From positions 1 through 64,000 of the IMG/VR virus record IMGVR_UViG_3300035698_006183: DNA of 64,000 bases; one strand, 5' to 3'. The DNA is from a virus. Made by a program: the position numbers and the translations under genes. A model generated the notes under the pieces. The model ran no database searches. It had not been told where the DNA came from and saw nothing but the letters and a program-made list of their open reading frames with translations. Positions within the stretch are counted from its first letter, which is position 1; the number at the start of each line of letters is the position of its first letter. Shown piece by piece: positions 1-8,512 of the stretch.

Positions 1-2262
1 GGTGAGAAAGTTGCTCAGGACATGACGGGAATGATGGAGCAGTTAGGCCATTCTCTCGGGGGTGTTCGAGAAAACTTTGCTATGATTTATGATGCTGCTC
101 AGATGAGTGGGTTCGGAACGAAACGATTCTTCGGGATGGTTCTCCAAGCTACCACAGGTATGGGGATGTACAACGTCCGGTTGGAACAGACTACCAACAT
201 GCTTCTCAACCTGAATAAAATCTTAGGGACCAAGTTCGGTGCGGACTTCTTCCAGAAGTTGACAGGCCAGTTTTCAGGAGATGATGCTGGTGAGGGCATA
301 AAGAAAGTCATGTTACGTGGCGGTAAAGCAGTTACAGCTACTTTACAGAGCCAGGCTGAATATACGGCTGATGGTGTGATGAATGTTTTCAAATCTCATT
401 TGGGAGATGATTTTTCTACAGGATTAAAAGATATTTTCGGAGCTGAAGGGACAGAACTTGCAGCACAACTTTCTGATGCTGATACACGAGGGGAAGGAAT
501 TACTTCTCTTGTGTCCATGTTAGGGAAAATGAGTGGTAAAGATCAAGGTGCAGCTTTTGTTGAAATTGAGAAGAAGATAGGCTCTGATGCAGCTCGTCAA
601 TTCCAGCAGTTATTAGTTCAGACAAATGGTATCACAGGCAATCTAGGAGAACAGATAACAGCTCTGAGGGCTCTGGGTCCTGGTGGTGTCTTGGCAGACC
701 AGATGACTCGGATGCTTCAAGTAACTGGGGCTAAAAGCATGTCTGAATTAGGAGAGAAGCTGGGTGCTATAAGTCAAAAAACTCTTGAAGGTCTACATGG
801 GATAGATTCGACAATGAGAGATCAAATGCTTGCAATGGCCACAAGTACAGGGTCTCATTGGAATGATATGAAGAAACTCCAGAAAGAGATTAAGGATGGA
901 GTATATGACCAAGACCCCGATGGATTGTTAGCTAAGCAGACAAAACAAATGGACACCTGGGGAGCTACAGCTACTAAGGACGGTAAGATTTGGCAAGCTA
1001 AGTTAGATGAAAATGGAGAGATTGAAAAGATAGGTTTTAAAGCAATAGAAGATGAAAAAGATTTACTGATGGGTCGAGTAAAATCAGATGCTGCTATTGA
1101 AAAAACAATGACTGCTCAGGAAGCTCTGGCATTAGAGGTTGCTTCTAATACCACAGATATGACCCATGCTTTGGAAGTGGGGATTCAGTATATCCTGAAT
1201 GGTATTTATGATTCAGTAAAAAGTATCTCAGGGTTTTTGTTAGGTAAAGGGTTGGATGATGATGAAAAAATAGACCAGGCTAAAGCCTTAGCTGCACAAG
1301 AAGCTATTTCTAAGGATTTAGTAGAACAGTCAAAAGATAAAAGAAGAGAAATCAGTACCGTGAAAGCAGATATAAGCCAAGTTAAAGAAGGGCCTGAGAA
1401 AGATGCTATGAGGGCAACCTTGGCACAACTAAAATCTGAGTTTAAGACCATGAATACAAAATTGGGTGCTAGTAGAGATATAGAAAAAGTGATTTCTCGG
1501 TTTGAGGGTGTCTTTCTTGATAAAGATATTGAACAATTGACAGATTATGCTCGTACTAAAGCAGCAAATGATAAGTATGGACGTACTGAAGGAAGTTATG
1601 TTGGTACACGCGGTCGTGGTGGCCGTCAGTTACCTACAACTTTTGATCAGAGAACAGCTCGGGCAGGTCTAAGGGAAACACACCCCGAAGACCTGAAAGA
1701 AATATTAGAATCTGGTAAAAGTGATAAAGAAATTGATAAGGCCATTGAAAAGTTAGCTGATGGTGCCTATAAAGATCAAGTTCAGGCTCAGAAGACCCTA
1801 TCTACTGATATTGGTAAAGATGCTGAAAAACGGCAGAAAAAACAAGAGACTTTTGCAATCCAGAAAGAAGCTCCTAAGATTGGTCAAGAAGTGAACCTTC
1901 AAGCTAAAGATGAAAAACTGAGGGAGATGATATCGGAGAAACTCGGATCTTCTGTATCTGACCGAACACTTCAAGCCTTTAAAAGAGGGAATATCTCTGG
2001 AGTGTCTGGAGAGGAACGTAGCCAAATTGTAAAACAATGGCAGGCTGGTTTAAGAACTGCTGAGAAAGCAGATGATTTCATTCTGAGTGGGGGTCGTCTT
2101 ATTAAACCGAACTCTAAAGATACAATTGTTGGCTCTAAGCCAGGTGGCCCACTAGATCAAAAAAGAGGTGGGAACTCCATCATCAACAACTACTACCTCC
2201 CGAACGATGCCAATCAGAACCTGAATGCTATCACGAAGGCACAGAAAGCAGGGGTTTTATAA
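1..2262 (+). CDS. Tail tape measure protein, 3' part (5' end outside window)
   Basis: The frame is open from base 1, with seven sense codons before the first ATG at 22 and no ribosome site there, so the gene starts outside the window; about 753 codons are visible. The product is mostly predicted helix with many Ala, Lys, Gln and Glu. A hydrophobic helix-like stretch lies near visible residues 370-415, followed by a charged coiled-coil-like region (about 420-500). The C-terminus is polar and ends with an INNYY motif and a short helix. Great length, helical composition and a place just before hub and baseplate genes fit a tape measure protein, which sets tail length and occupies the tube lumen before DNA ejection. 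No peptidase or lysozyme motif is visible in this part. The stop is 3 nt from the next ATG. Assignment is by context and composition, not a recognised family signature. Confidence 0.72.
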   Translation, partial: GEKVAQDMTGMMEQLGHSLGGVRENFAMIYDAAQMSGFGTKRFFGMVLQATTGMGMYNVRLEQTTNMLLNLNKILGTKFGADFFQKLTGQFSGDDAGEGIKKVMLRGGKAVTATLQSQAEYTADGVMNVFKSHLGDDFSTGLKDIFGAEGTELAAQLSDADTRGEGITSLVSMLGKMSGKDQGAAFVEIEKKIGSDAARQFQQLLVQTNGITGNLGEQITALRALGPGGVLADQMTRMLQVTGAKSMSELGEKLGAISQKTLEGLHGIDSTMRDQMLAMATSTGSHWNDMKKLQKEIKDGVYDQDPDGLLAKQTKQMDTWGATATKDGKIWQAKLDENGEIEKIGFKAIEDEKDLLMGRVKSDAAIEKTMTAQEALALEVASNTTDMTHALEVGIQYILNGIYDSVKSISGFLLGKGLDDDEKIDQAKALAAQEAISKDLVEQSKDKRREISTVKADISQVKEGPEKDAMRATLAQLKSEFKTMNTKLGASRDIEKVISRFEGVFLDKDIEQLTDYARTKAANDKYGRTEGSYVGTRGRGGRQLPTTFDQRTARAGLRETHPEDLKEILESGKSDKEIDKAIEKLADGAYKDQVQAQKTLSTDIGKDAEKRQKKQETFAIQKEAPKIGQEVNLQAKDEKLREMISEKLGSSVSDRTLQAFKRGNISGVSGEERSQIVKQWQAGLRTAEKADDFILSGGRLIKPNSKDTIVGSKPGGPLDQKRGGNSIINNYYLPNDANQNLNAITKAQKAGVL

Positions 2263-2265
2263 CCG

Positions 2266-2961
2266 ATGGCCAAGAAACCACCAGTTTTCCGGTCGTCTTT
2301 CATGTCACCGGATGATGAATTTAACGAGAGCCTCGGCAAAAAGCCCGTTGTTTTCGATATCTTAGCTACCGACAGGGAAACGAGTATCCTCCCTGACAAC
2401 ATGAAACTGGTGCTACATGTGAACCCAGAGTCAATGTCCGTCAACTACTCCAAAATCATTGAACGAATCCCAACTAAAGGCGGGTTCGTTGAACAGCATT
2501 TCGGTGAAGGTCTGGATTCCCTGGAATTTAACCTGGCATCTGGTGGGTTCATGAGGTTGTACTCAGGACTATCAAATATTACAGGTGGCCAAGGAGCTAT
2601 TGATGTAGAGGGTAGCCGTCGGGACTCCATTGCTTACGATAAATACCTGGATGTGTTGGCATTGTTTCATAATAATGGCTCTGTCTACGATGTTACAGGG
2701 AAGATTGTGTTCCAGGGATACATCAGCGTCACGTTTGACGGGGGTGTCTATCTAGGAGTATTCAATGATTTCACAGTAACAGAAGCTGCTGATAAACCAT
2801 ATCAGTTCACGATGTCCACGAGTTTCACTGTCCAGTCTGAGCTGGTCAGGATACGAACAGATATGTCTTACAACCTTCAGGGTGAGATGCACAACATCTC
2901 TAATGATACTCCAGATATTCTGAATCCTGATTTCCTTGATTTAGGTCGAAGGATAAAGTGA
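2266..2961 (+). CDS. Tail-hub adaptor / tube-like baseplate protein (copy 1)
   Basis: The 231-aa product has a core starting near residue 46 with the motif LHVNPESMSVNYSK. The 'NPxxxxxxYxK' pattern is typical of tube-like adaptor proteins of contractile tails and injection systems (Afp7/CIS-tube type; T4 gp48/gp53/gp54 region). It is followed by alternating beta segments and an NNGSVYD motif near residue 147 that recurs in the next gene. The position between the tape measure gene and the hub fits a protein joining the tube to the hub. No LysM repeat is obvious. The ATG lies 3 nt after the previous stop without a Shine-Dalgarno sequence, suggesting coupled translation. The protein is shorter than its paralogue at 2969. 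The family is inferred from motif and order, so the exact T4 equivalent is uncertain. Confidence 0.62.
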   Translation: MAKKPPVFRSSFMSPDDEFNESLGKKPVVFDILATDRETSILPDNMKLVLHVNPESMSVNYSKIIERIPTKGGFVEQHFGEGLDSLEFNLASGGFMRLYSGLSNITGGQGAIDVEGSRRDSIAYDKYLDVLALFHNNGSVYDVTGKIVFQGYISVTFDGGVYLGVFNDFTVTEAADKPYQFTMSTSFTVQSELVRIRTDMSYNLQGEMHNISNDTPDILNPDFLDLGRRIK

Positions 2962-2968
2962 GGGTGTT

Positions 2969-4366
2969 ATGGCTGAAATAGTCACAGTAAATGTAAATGA
3001 TGCTGTAGAAAACTCGAAGGCATCTGGGGGTGTTCCAGATGGTGTGAACCGAGCAATGATGTCAGCTCTAGCTGTGAAGAACCCTCCAGCTCCATTAGCT
3101 TATCAACACCTGAACGTGGGACCAGAACTGTCCATTGAGATGGAAAATATCTCAGCAGACCAAATTGATAATACTCGGCAGATGCTCCGTAATCTGTCAC
3201 CGTTCGTTCTTCAGATAGAACCACCCGCATCATTCCAATCTTATACTTCGGAACCAAGTGATGCTAATAGCCCGAGAATCAATCTTTACGATGTAGCTAA
3301 TGGGACGGCCAATAGTTATCAGAAAGCTCGTGATGCCATTTCCCAGGATAGTTTTTTATCAGGGATTGCCAGCACACAGACAACAATGGACCCTGAAGCA
3401 GCTGTGGCTCGGACAGCTTATGCAGTAGATTCTTTCTTTGGTAGTGCCTCCGACATAGATGCTGCTCCTGATGGGAGCCAGCCGGATTTAGTTTCACGAG
3501 GAAAGCCTGCCTTGCCAGACCTTCTGACTGTGATGGACATGCGGTTGCAAATATCTAATATCCTTAACATTCCTCCACTTGTACTGTTGATTAACCCGAC
3601 GACGTTCCAGGTTCAGTACACCAAGATTCAACAATATCAGGACCGTAGCCGGTACGGGTACATCCTCCATACTTGGGGTGAAGACCAAGCCAAGGTTTCT
3701 TTCACAGCAAAGTGTGGAGCTTTTATCTCTGGTGGTCGAGGTGTTCATGTAGCCAGCCGTAATGATTCCAAAGCCTGGCAGAACATGCAGAACCTGATGA
3801 GGTTCTATAAAAACAATGGTTACATCTACGATACAATGGGCCGTTCAAATGCACATCTCCATGTAGGAGCTTTGTCCATTCGGTATGACGGATTCATTTA
3901 CTATGGTAGCATGGAGTCATTCACATTCGAATTGAACGAAGATAATGAGCTTGGTGGTGTAGAGTTTAACATTGAGTTCACGGCTAACGGTATTCAGGAT
4001 ACAACTCCTGATGTTAACATCGTCAATCCTATGCGGGCTCCTTTGCCGAGCATTGAAGATCAACGATACATGAACTCAGGCAAGAACAAGCCTGGTGAAT
4101 ATGCTTTTGGAATTGGAGATGACGGTGCTCGTCTGACCACTCAGGGTCGAGAGGTGAGTGCTAGTGATGCTCTTAATACGTTAGTTCCCCAAGATGGTGC
4201 TGGAGGGGCAGGTACTCAGCCTGCTGACCCCACTACGATTGGGAGGACTGGTGGGCTTGCCGACCAGCCAGTAGGAAGCCAGGGTTTCCAGAGTTCTGGG
4301 GGCACTGTAAATGTAGAAGAAGTGGAACAAACTTCAATCTCTAATGCTAAACCGTTTGGATTTTAA
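2969..4366 (+). CDS. Tail-hub adaptor / tube-like baseplate protein (copy 2, extended)
   Basis: This 465-aa protein carries the same core as its upstream neighbour, here from about residue 203 (LLINPTTFQVQYTKI), followed by KNNGYIYD near residue 280, matching HNNGSVYD in copy 1. About 190 extra residues precede the core and include a second short beta region and a predicted helix. The last 90 residues are rich in Gly, Gln and Thr and look flexible. It probably sits beside copy 1 in the tail hub, the extension adding contacts to the baseplate or tape measure. The start is supported by a GAGGG ribosome site 7 nt downstream of the previous stop. Divergence between the copies is high, so duplication is old, or both belong to a broad superfamily. 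An alternative role as a tail terminator is less likely given the order. Confidence 0.6.
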   Translation: MAEIVTVNVNDAVENSKASGGVPDGVNRAMMSALAVKNPPAPLAYQHLNVGPELSIEMENISADQIDNTRQMLRNLSPFVLQIEPPASFQSYTSEPSDANSPRINLYDVANGTANSYQKARDAISQDSFLSGIASTQTTMDPEAAVARTAYAVDSFFGSASDIDAAPDGSQPDLVSRGKPALPDLLTVMDMRLQISNILNIPPLVLLINPTTFQVQYTKIQQYQDRSRYGYILHTWGEDQAKVSFTAKCGAFISGGRGVHVASRNDSKAWQNMQNLMRFYKNNGYIYDTMGRSNAHLHVGALSIRYDGFIYYGSMESFTFELNEDNELGGVEFNIEFTANGIQDTTPDVNIVNPMRAPLPSIEDQRYMNSGKNKPGEYAFGIGDDGARLTTQGREVSASDALNTLVPQDGAGGAGTQPADPTTIGRTGGLADQPVGSQGFQSSGGTVNVEEVEQTSISNAKPFGF

Positions 4367-4369
4367 CCG

Positions 4370-7300
4370 ATGGGTATTGAAAATAGACCATATGTAGGGA
4401 CATGGAAGCTGAACCGTCAGCAAATTGTCCAACACACTCCAGATTGCTTGGTGTATCTGAATGGAGACATCTCTCTACCAGGGTGTGCTCGATGCAACAG
4501 CAAGATTAACATACAGGAGTTCGTGACAGAGGTGTCTGTGGACGCAGGAACGGACCCTGGAGCTACGTCTGCATCCTTTACCTTGTCAGTACCAGTCCAT
4601 CATCATGAATCGTTTGCACGGGATGCTCAGTTCATTCTCCGACCAGGGTTGGAAGTCCACATTTACCAGCGTGGTTATTTCCCCGTGGAAGGGATGTATC
4701 AGGATACTGACGATGACAACATGCCTGCTTATCCGTATTACCATGTTTTCCACGGAGTTGTTACTCAGGTAGGTGGAGCTTACAGTTCTGGTGTTCAGAC
4801 TTTCTCTGTTCAGTGTGGCTCGATGCTACATTTCTGGCAGTTCCAACAGGTCAGTACAAATGCTTCTATTTTTGGGCAACGTCCTGAGAATTCTCACAAT
4901 AAAATATCAACAGTTGGCCATAACTACACAGGCCAACACCCTTACGAAATTGTCTGGCACATTCATAACGATTTCATCAGTGCAGCTGCTGGTGTTGGTT
5001 TTGCTTTGTCTTCCCAGACAAACATTGCTGCCATGTTCGGGGATAAAACCCTCTACTCCCTGGCAGCCAAGTATTGGGAGGAACGATTCAAGACCTCAAC
5101 CATCCGACTGAGGATGCACGGAGCCACTGGCCAGCTTTTCAATGCTGCTCAAGCAGCTTTCCTGGGGAGAGCCTCCAGTAAAGAACTACTCAAATTAACT
5201 AAGAGCCGGTTCAATCAATCCAACACCGGAGCAAAAGGTAACCCCGAAGTGTGGAGTGATGCTCGGATTCGTGGGTCTTGGACACCTGAGACTCTGGATG
5301 CCCTTCTCTACATGGACAGGGCTTCTGCTGGTAGTAAACCTGTTGATTTGAACATTGTTGACATGCAGGCTTTCATTAGTGATATTGGTATGTTTGGTCA
5401 GTTCAATGAGTTTGAAGCTACCTATGAAAGCAAGATGGATATTGTTAACAAAGTGTGTGAGGTTTCAGGCTTTGAGTTTTACCAGGATGTAGATGGGGAT
5501 TTTGTTTTCAAACCTCCATTCTATAACCTCGATACGTCAGGTTCGAGAACCTATTGCATCGAGGATATTGACATCATCAACATCAGCTTCGATGAAAAAG
5601 AACCAGAAGTCACATATATGACAGCCAAGAGTGGCCAAATTAAGAATGTGACGAGTACGGGAGCTGAGAATGAGTACGGTGTTCGTGGCCAGCATGTAGA
5701 TTATCGTCTGGTAGCTCAGTACGGCTGGCGTCCCGGTGAGTTTGAAACAGCTTACTTCAATGATAAAGATGCAATGCAACATGCGGCAGCCAATCAGATG
5801 GACATCATGAATGCTCCTTCAAAGTCGGCTTCCGTAACGATCCCTCTCCGGCCTGAAATTCGTCCAGGATATCCAGTGTACATCCGATACTTAGATTGCT
5901 TCTATTACTGCACCTCGATGTCACATGGTTTCATGGCGGGTGGTCAGTGTACGACAACCCTCCAGCTCGTGGCCAAAAGAGCCAAGTTCTTTGCTCCTGG
6001 GGATGTGGATAAACCTGATGGTGGTATCAATGCTATTCATCTGGACAACCCATCCATGCCACCTCGTCCTTTACAGGTGGAAGATAACATGGGCTACCCT
6101 TCTCTGATGGGATTCCCAAATGTAGTAATGGCTCTTGACCCTAACAGAGTAGACCCTCGGACAATATTACTTGGAGGTGGGGTCTTTGATGTCTCTATCC
6201 CTGGGATGATTCCGGGAATCATCGTGATGGCTTTGGATATGAAAGTCATTAGATTTGCGGGTGGGGCTGACATGGGGACTCTGTTTGAGATGCAGACTGG
6301 TGAAGGCACGGTCATGAAATTCCAATATGACCTTGACCAAGATTTGCTACCTCCTGGAACACATCCTCCAGTGAATGCTGAAGGGGAATTTGTAGATTTA
6401 GCAAAAGGGATAAATAAATATAAGAAACGACTGGAAGCCTTTGCTATAGACAAGGTTAAATTAGAGAAAGACCTTCAGAAAGCATTGAAGTTACAAGATG
6501 CTGCTTCCCTTAAATATAACAGGATTGCCAACAACTCAACAAACAAAACAAGTCGAGCAAATGCTTGGAAACAAGTGGTAGCTACACAGAAGAAAGTGGC
6601 TGTAGCTAGAAACAACTTAGCCCAGAGTATGGTTGCTTTCGAATCCAACCTTAGTAATATGAAAGATACTGAGCCATTAAAAGTTCTTTACACCATCGTT
6701 CTGAATCTGATGAGTACCAAAGATGGTTCTCGAAAAGATGTCAATAGCACCAACTTCATTTTAGGGGTGTTAGCTGACAAGAAAGCAACACGGACAAATG
6801 GTACCATGTCAGGTTCGTACCGATATTATTCATCTTCTCATCCGAGTCCTCAACACCAAGGGATGGGGAAACTAACTATCAATGTTACTGATGAGGATAA
6901 ATCCCACACTGTAGTTGATGCCCCACTTGAAAATGGGCAGATTGACGGAGAAGGTTTCCTTCCAGGTGGGTCTCAAACACCTTTGAATAAAGGTGTGGAT
7001 TCCAAGTTCGGCACAATCCCAGTAACTAAGGGGATTACAGTTCTAACAGGCCACCCTGATAAAAAAGGCGGGGTAGTTGTACCAACGTCAGAAATTCGAG
7101 AGATGATGTTTTCTCCTGTGGATTACAACCTTGGGAGTGTGAAGACTACGACAGTAGATACCCCGAACCCTGGTGCTTTAGGTGCCAAGTTTTTCTCAAA
7201 TCTGTCCAAGAGTGCAATAGTTCAAGGAGCCTCTCAATCAGCTACCAACACTTTAGAAGAGGCTTTCGGTGCATGGGTTGCAGAACTGAATTACAACATT

Positions 7301-8512
7301 TCATCATCAGCTCAGGGTGCTGATAGTTCTATCCCTCAACCCACTCCGATAACATTGCCAGCAGTGAAGATAAAAGGTGCTAGTGTATTCCCAATACATT
7401 CCCCTCAGAATTTCAAATTGAGTGGGACAAATGGGACTATAACATTCCCACTCAGTGAGAAAATGCCAGTAGATCAGTTTTGGAAGATTGTTTCCAAAAA
7501 CCTGGCTGCTGCTGTCCAAAAACAAATCAATACCTGGGTGAAAACCTGGAGACAGTCCGTATTACAAGGAGCCGAAGCAACTCAAGAAAATACGGTTACA
7601 TTAAATGAGGCACTGAAAGTAACGGCTAATTTCTTCTCAAGCCTCTCTCAAATCTATGGCGCAGCAGGGATTACGAAAATCAGACGAACCAGTGGGAAAA
7701 AGAATAAGAAGATTGCTGTGAGTAGCCCTGTCTTCCCCGTATCTGATGCCCGTGGGTATGAGATTGTAGGGTCTTATCGTTATGGCCGAGGTGTGGACAT
7801 TGATGAGAATGGAGTGTTTTCACAATTGGTTATGGAAGGTCCCTTGCAAAGTTTGGATATAGCAAGTGTGGATATCTTCGTCAATGGCATCATGCGGAAT
7901 AAAGCAACTGTAGGGTATGCTCAGATTCAAGGACTGTTACAAAGTCTGGACAAATCCTATCCAGGTCAAATGGCTGCTATCAGGCAGAAAGCAAATAAAC
8001 CTGGTGAAGAAGGAACTCAAACTCAAATGCTGACGGATGGCCTTCGAGCTTGGTATATTAACAGTGTGAAAGATGGTGTGGCTAAAACTAAAATACAACT
8101 GACGAATGCTGCCTACTCTCTGGCTGATTTAACCCCCGACTCTGTAAGGACTTGTCATTGTAAGATGGCTGAGGCTAACATTGTTCTGGAAGGTGCTCAG
8201 GAACGTGAGTTCATCCCAGTGGTGGAAGGATTCATGGAACTACAACAGGGTGACCCAGTAACAGCAGCTTCAGCCAAAGCAGCAGCTGCAGCCGGACAGA
8301 ATTGGATTCTTCATCAGGATGCCCTTCGTGGTGAAGTTAGTGACCGAGACCCTGGAGACATTGTTGGTTCTATTGCTAGTTTGGATGAAACCCTTCAGGC
8401 TGCCTCAGAGGCTACTCAACGGATAGTTAACGATGTAGAAGCAGCTGCAGACGATGTAGTGGAAGCTACTGAAAATGTTGATGATGCCTTTGGCGGGGAT
8501 GGAGAAGTATAA
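4370..8512 (+). CDS. Baseplate hub protein, gp27/gpD-like, with long C-terminal extension
   Basis: The first 560 or so residues of this 1380-aa protein look like a gp27/late-control-D type hub: beta-rich halves and, near residues 344-385, a helix-strand unit (KVCEVSGFEFYQDVDGDF) typical of the family. The hub forms the trimeric ring under the tube and holds the spike encoded next. H22, C26, C39 and C42 (HTPDC then GCARC) look like a zinc-binding knuckle. The rest is unusual: a lysine-rich coiled coil near residues 680-770, beta-rich segments, another helical segment near 1010-1050, and an acidic Ala-rich C-terminal helix. No lysozyme or peptidase catalytic motif was seen. Typical gp27-like hubs are about 350-400 aa, so this is three times longer. 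Its stop overlaps the spike start by 1 nt, which fits co-assembly. Confidence 0.66.
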   Translation: MGIENRPYVGTWKLNRQQIVQHTPDCLVYLNGDISLPGCARCNSKINIQEFVTEVSVDAGTDPGATSASFTLSVPVHHHESFARDAQFILRPGLEVHIYQRGYFPVEGMYQDTDDDNMPAYPYYHVFHGVVTQVGGAYSSGVQTFSVQCGSMLHFWQFQQVSTNASIFGQRPENSHNKISTVGHNYTGQHPYEIVWHIHNDFISAAAGVGFALSSQTNIAAMFGDKTLYSLAAKYWEERFKTSTIRLRMHGATGQLFNAAQAAFLGRASSKELLKLTKSRFNQSNTGAKGNPEVWSDARIRGSWTPETLDALLYMDRASAGSKPVDLNIVDMQAFISDIGMFGQFNEFEATYESKMDIVNKVCEVSGFEFYQDVDGDFVFKPPFYNLDTSGSRTYCIEDIDIINISFDEKEPEVTYMTAKSGQIKNVTSTGAENEYGVRGQHVDYRLVAQYGWRPGEFETAYFNDKDAMQHAAANQMDIMNAPSKSASVTIPLRPEIRPGYPVYIRYLDCFYYCTSMSHGFMAGGQCTTTLQLVAKRAKFFAPGDVDKPDGGINAIHLDNPSMPPRPLQVEDNMGYPSLMGFPNVVMALDPNRVDPRTILLGGGVFDVSIPGMIPGIIVMALDMKVIRFAGGADMGTLFEMQTGEGTVMKFQYDLDQDLLPPGTHPPVNAEGEFVDLAKGINKYKKRLEAFAIDKVKLEKDLQKALKLQDAASLKYNRIANNSTNKTSRANAWKQVVATQKKVAVARNNLAQSMVAFESNLSNMKDTEPLKVLYTIVLNLMSTKDGSRKDVNSTNFILGVLADKKATRTNGTMSGSYRYYSSSHPSPQHQGMGKLTINVTDEDKSHTVVDAPLENGQIDGEGFLPGGSQTPLNKGVDSKFGTIPVTKGITVLTGHPDKKGGVVVPTSEIREMMFSPVDYNLGSVKTTTVDTPNPGALGAKFFSNLSKSAIVQGASQSATNTLEEAFGAWVAELNYNISSSAQGADSSIPQPTPITLPAVKIKGASVFPIHSPQNFKLSGTNGTITFPLSEKMPVDQFWKIVSKNLAAAVQKQINTWVKTWRQSVLQGAEATQENTVTLNEALKVTANFFSSLSQIYGAAGITKIRRTSGKKNKKIAVSSPVFPVSDARGYEIVGSYRYGRGVDIDENGVFSQLVMEGPLQSLDIASVDIFVNGIMRNKATVGYAQIQGLLQSLDKSYPGQMAAIRQKANKPGEEGTQTQMLTDGLRAWYINSVKDGVAKTKIQLTNAAYSLADLTPDSVRTCHCKMAEANIVLEGAQEREFIPVVEGFMELQQGDPVTAASAKAAAAAGQNWILHQDALRGEVSDRDPGDIVGSIASLDETLQAASEATQRIVNDVEAAADDVVEATENVDDAFGGDGEV

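Noticed and set aside
22-24. ATG at 22 as true start of the tape measure gene
   Set aside because: The frame is open to the window edge and no ribosome site precedes it; the gene is most likely cut by the window.
4773-5111. 112-codon open frame on the + strand in another frame
   Set aside because: Inside the hub gene, with no ribosome site and no domain-like composition.
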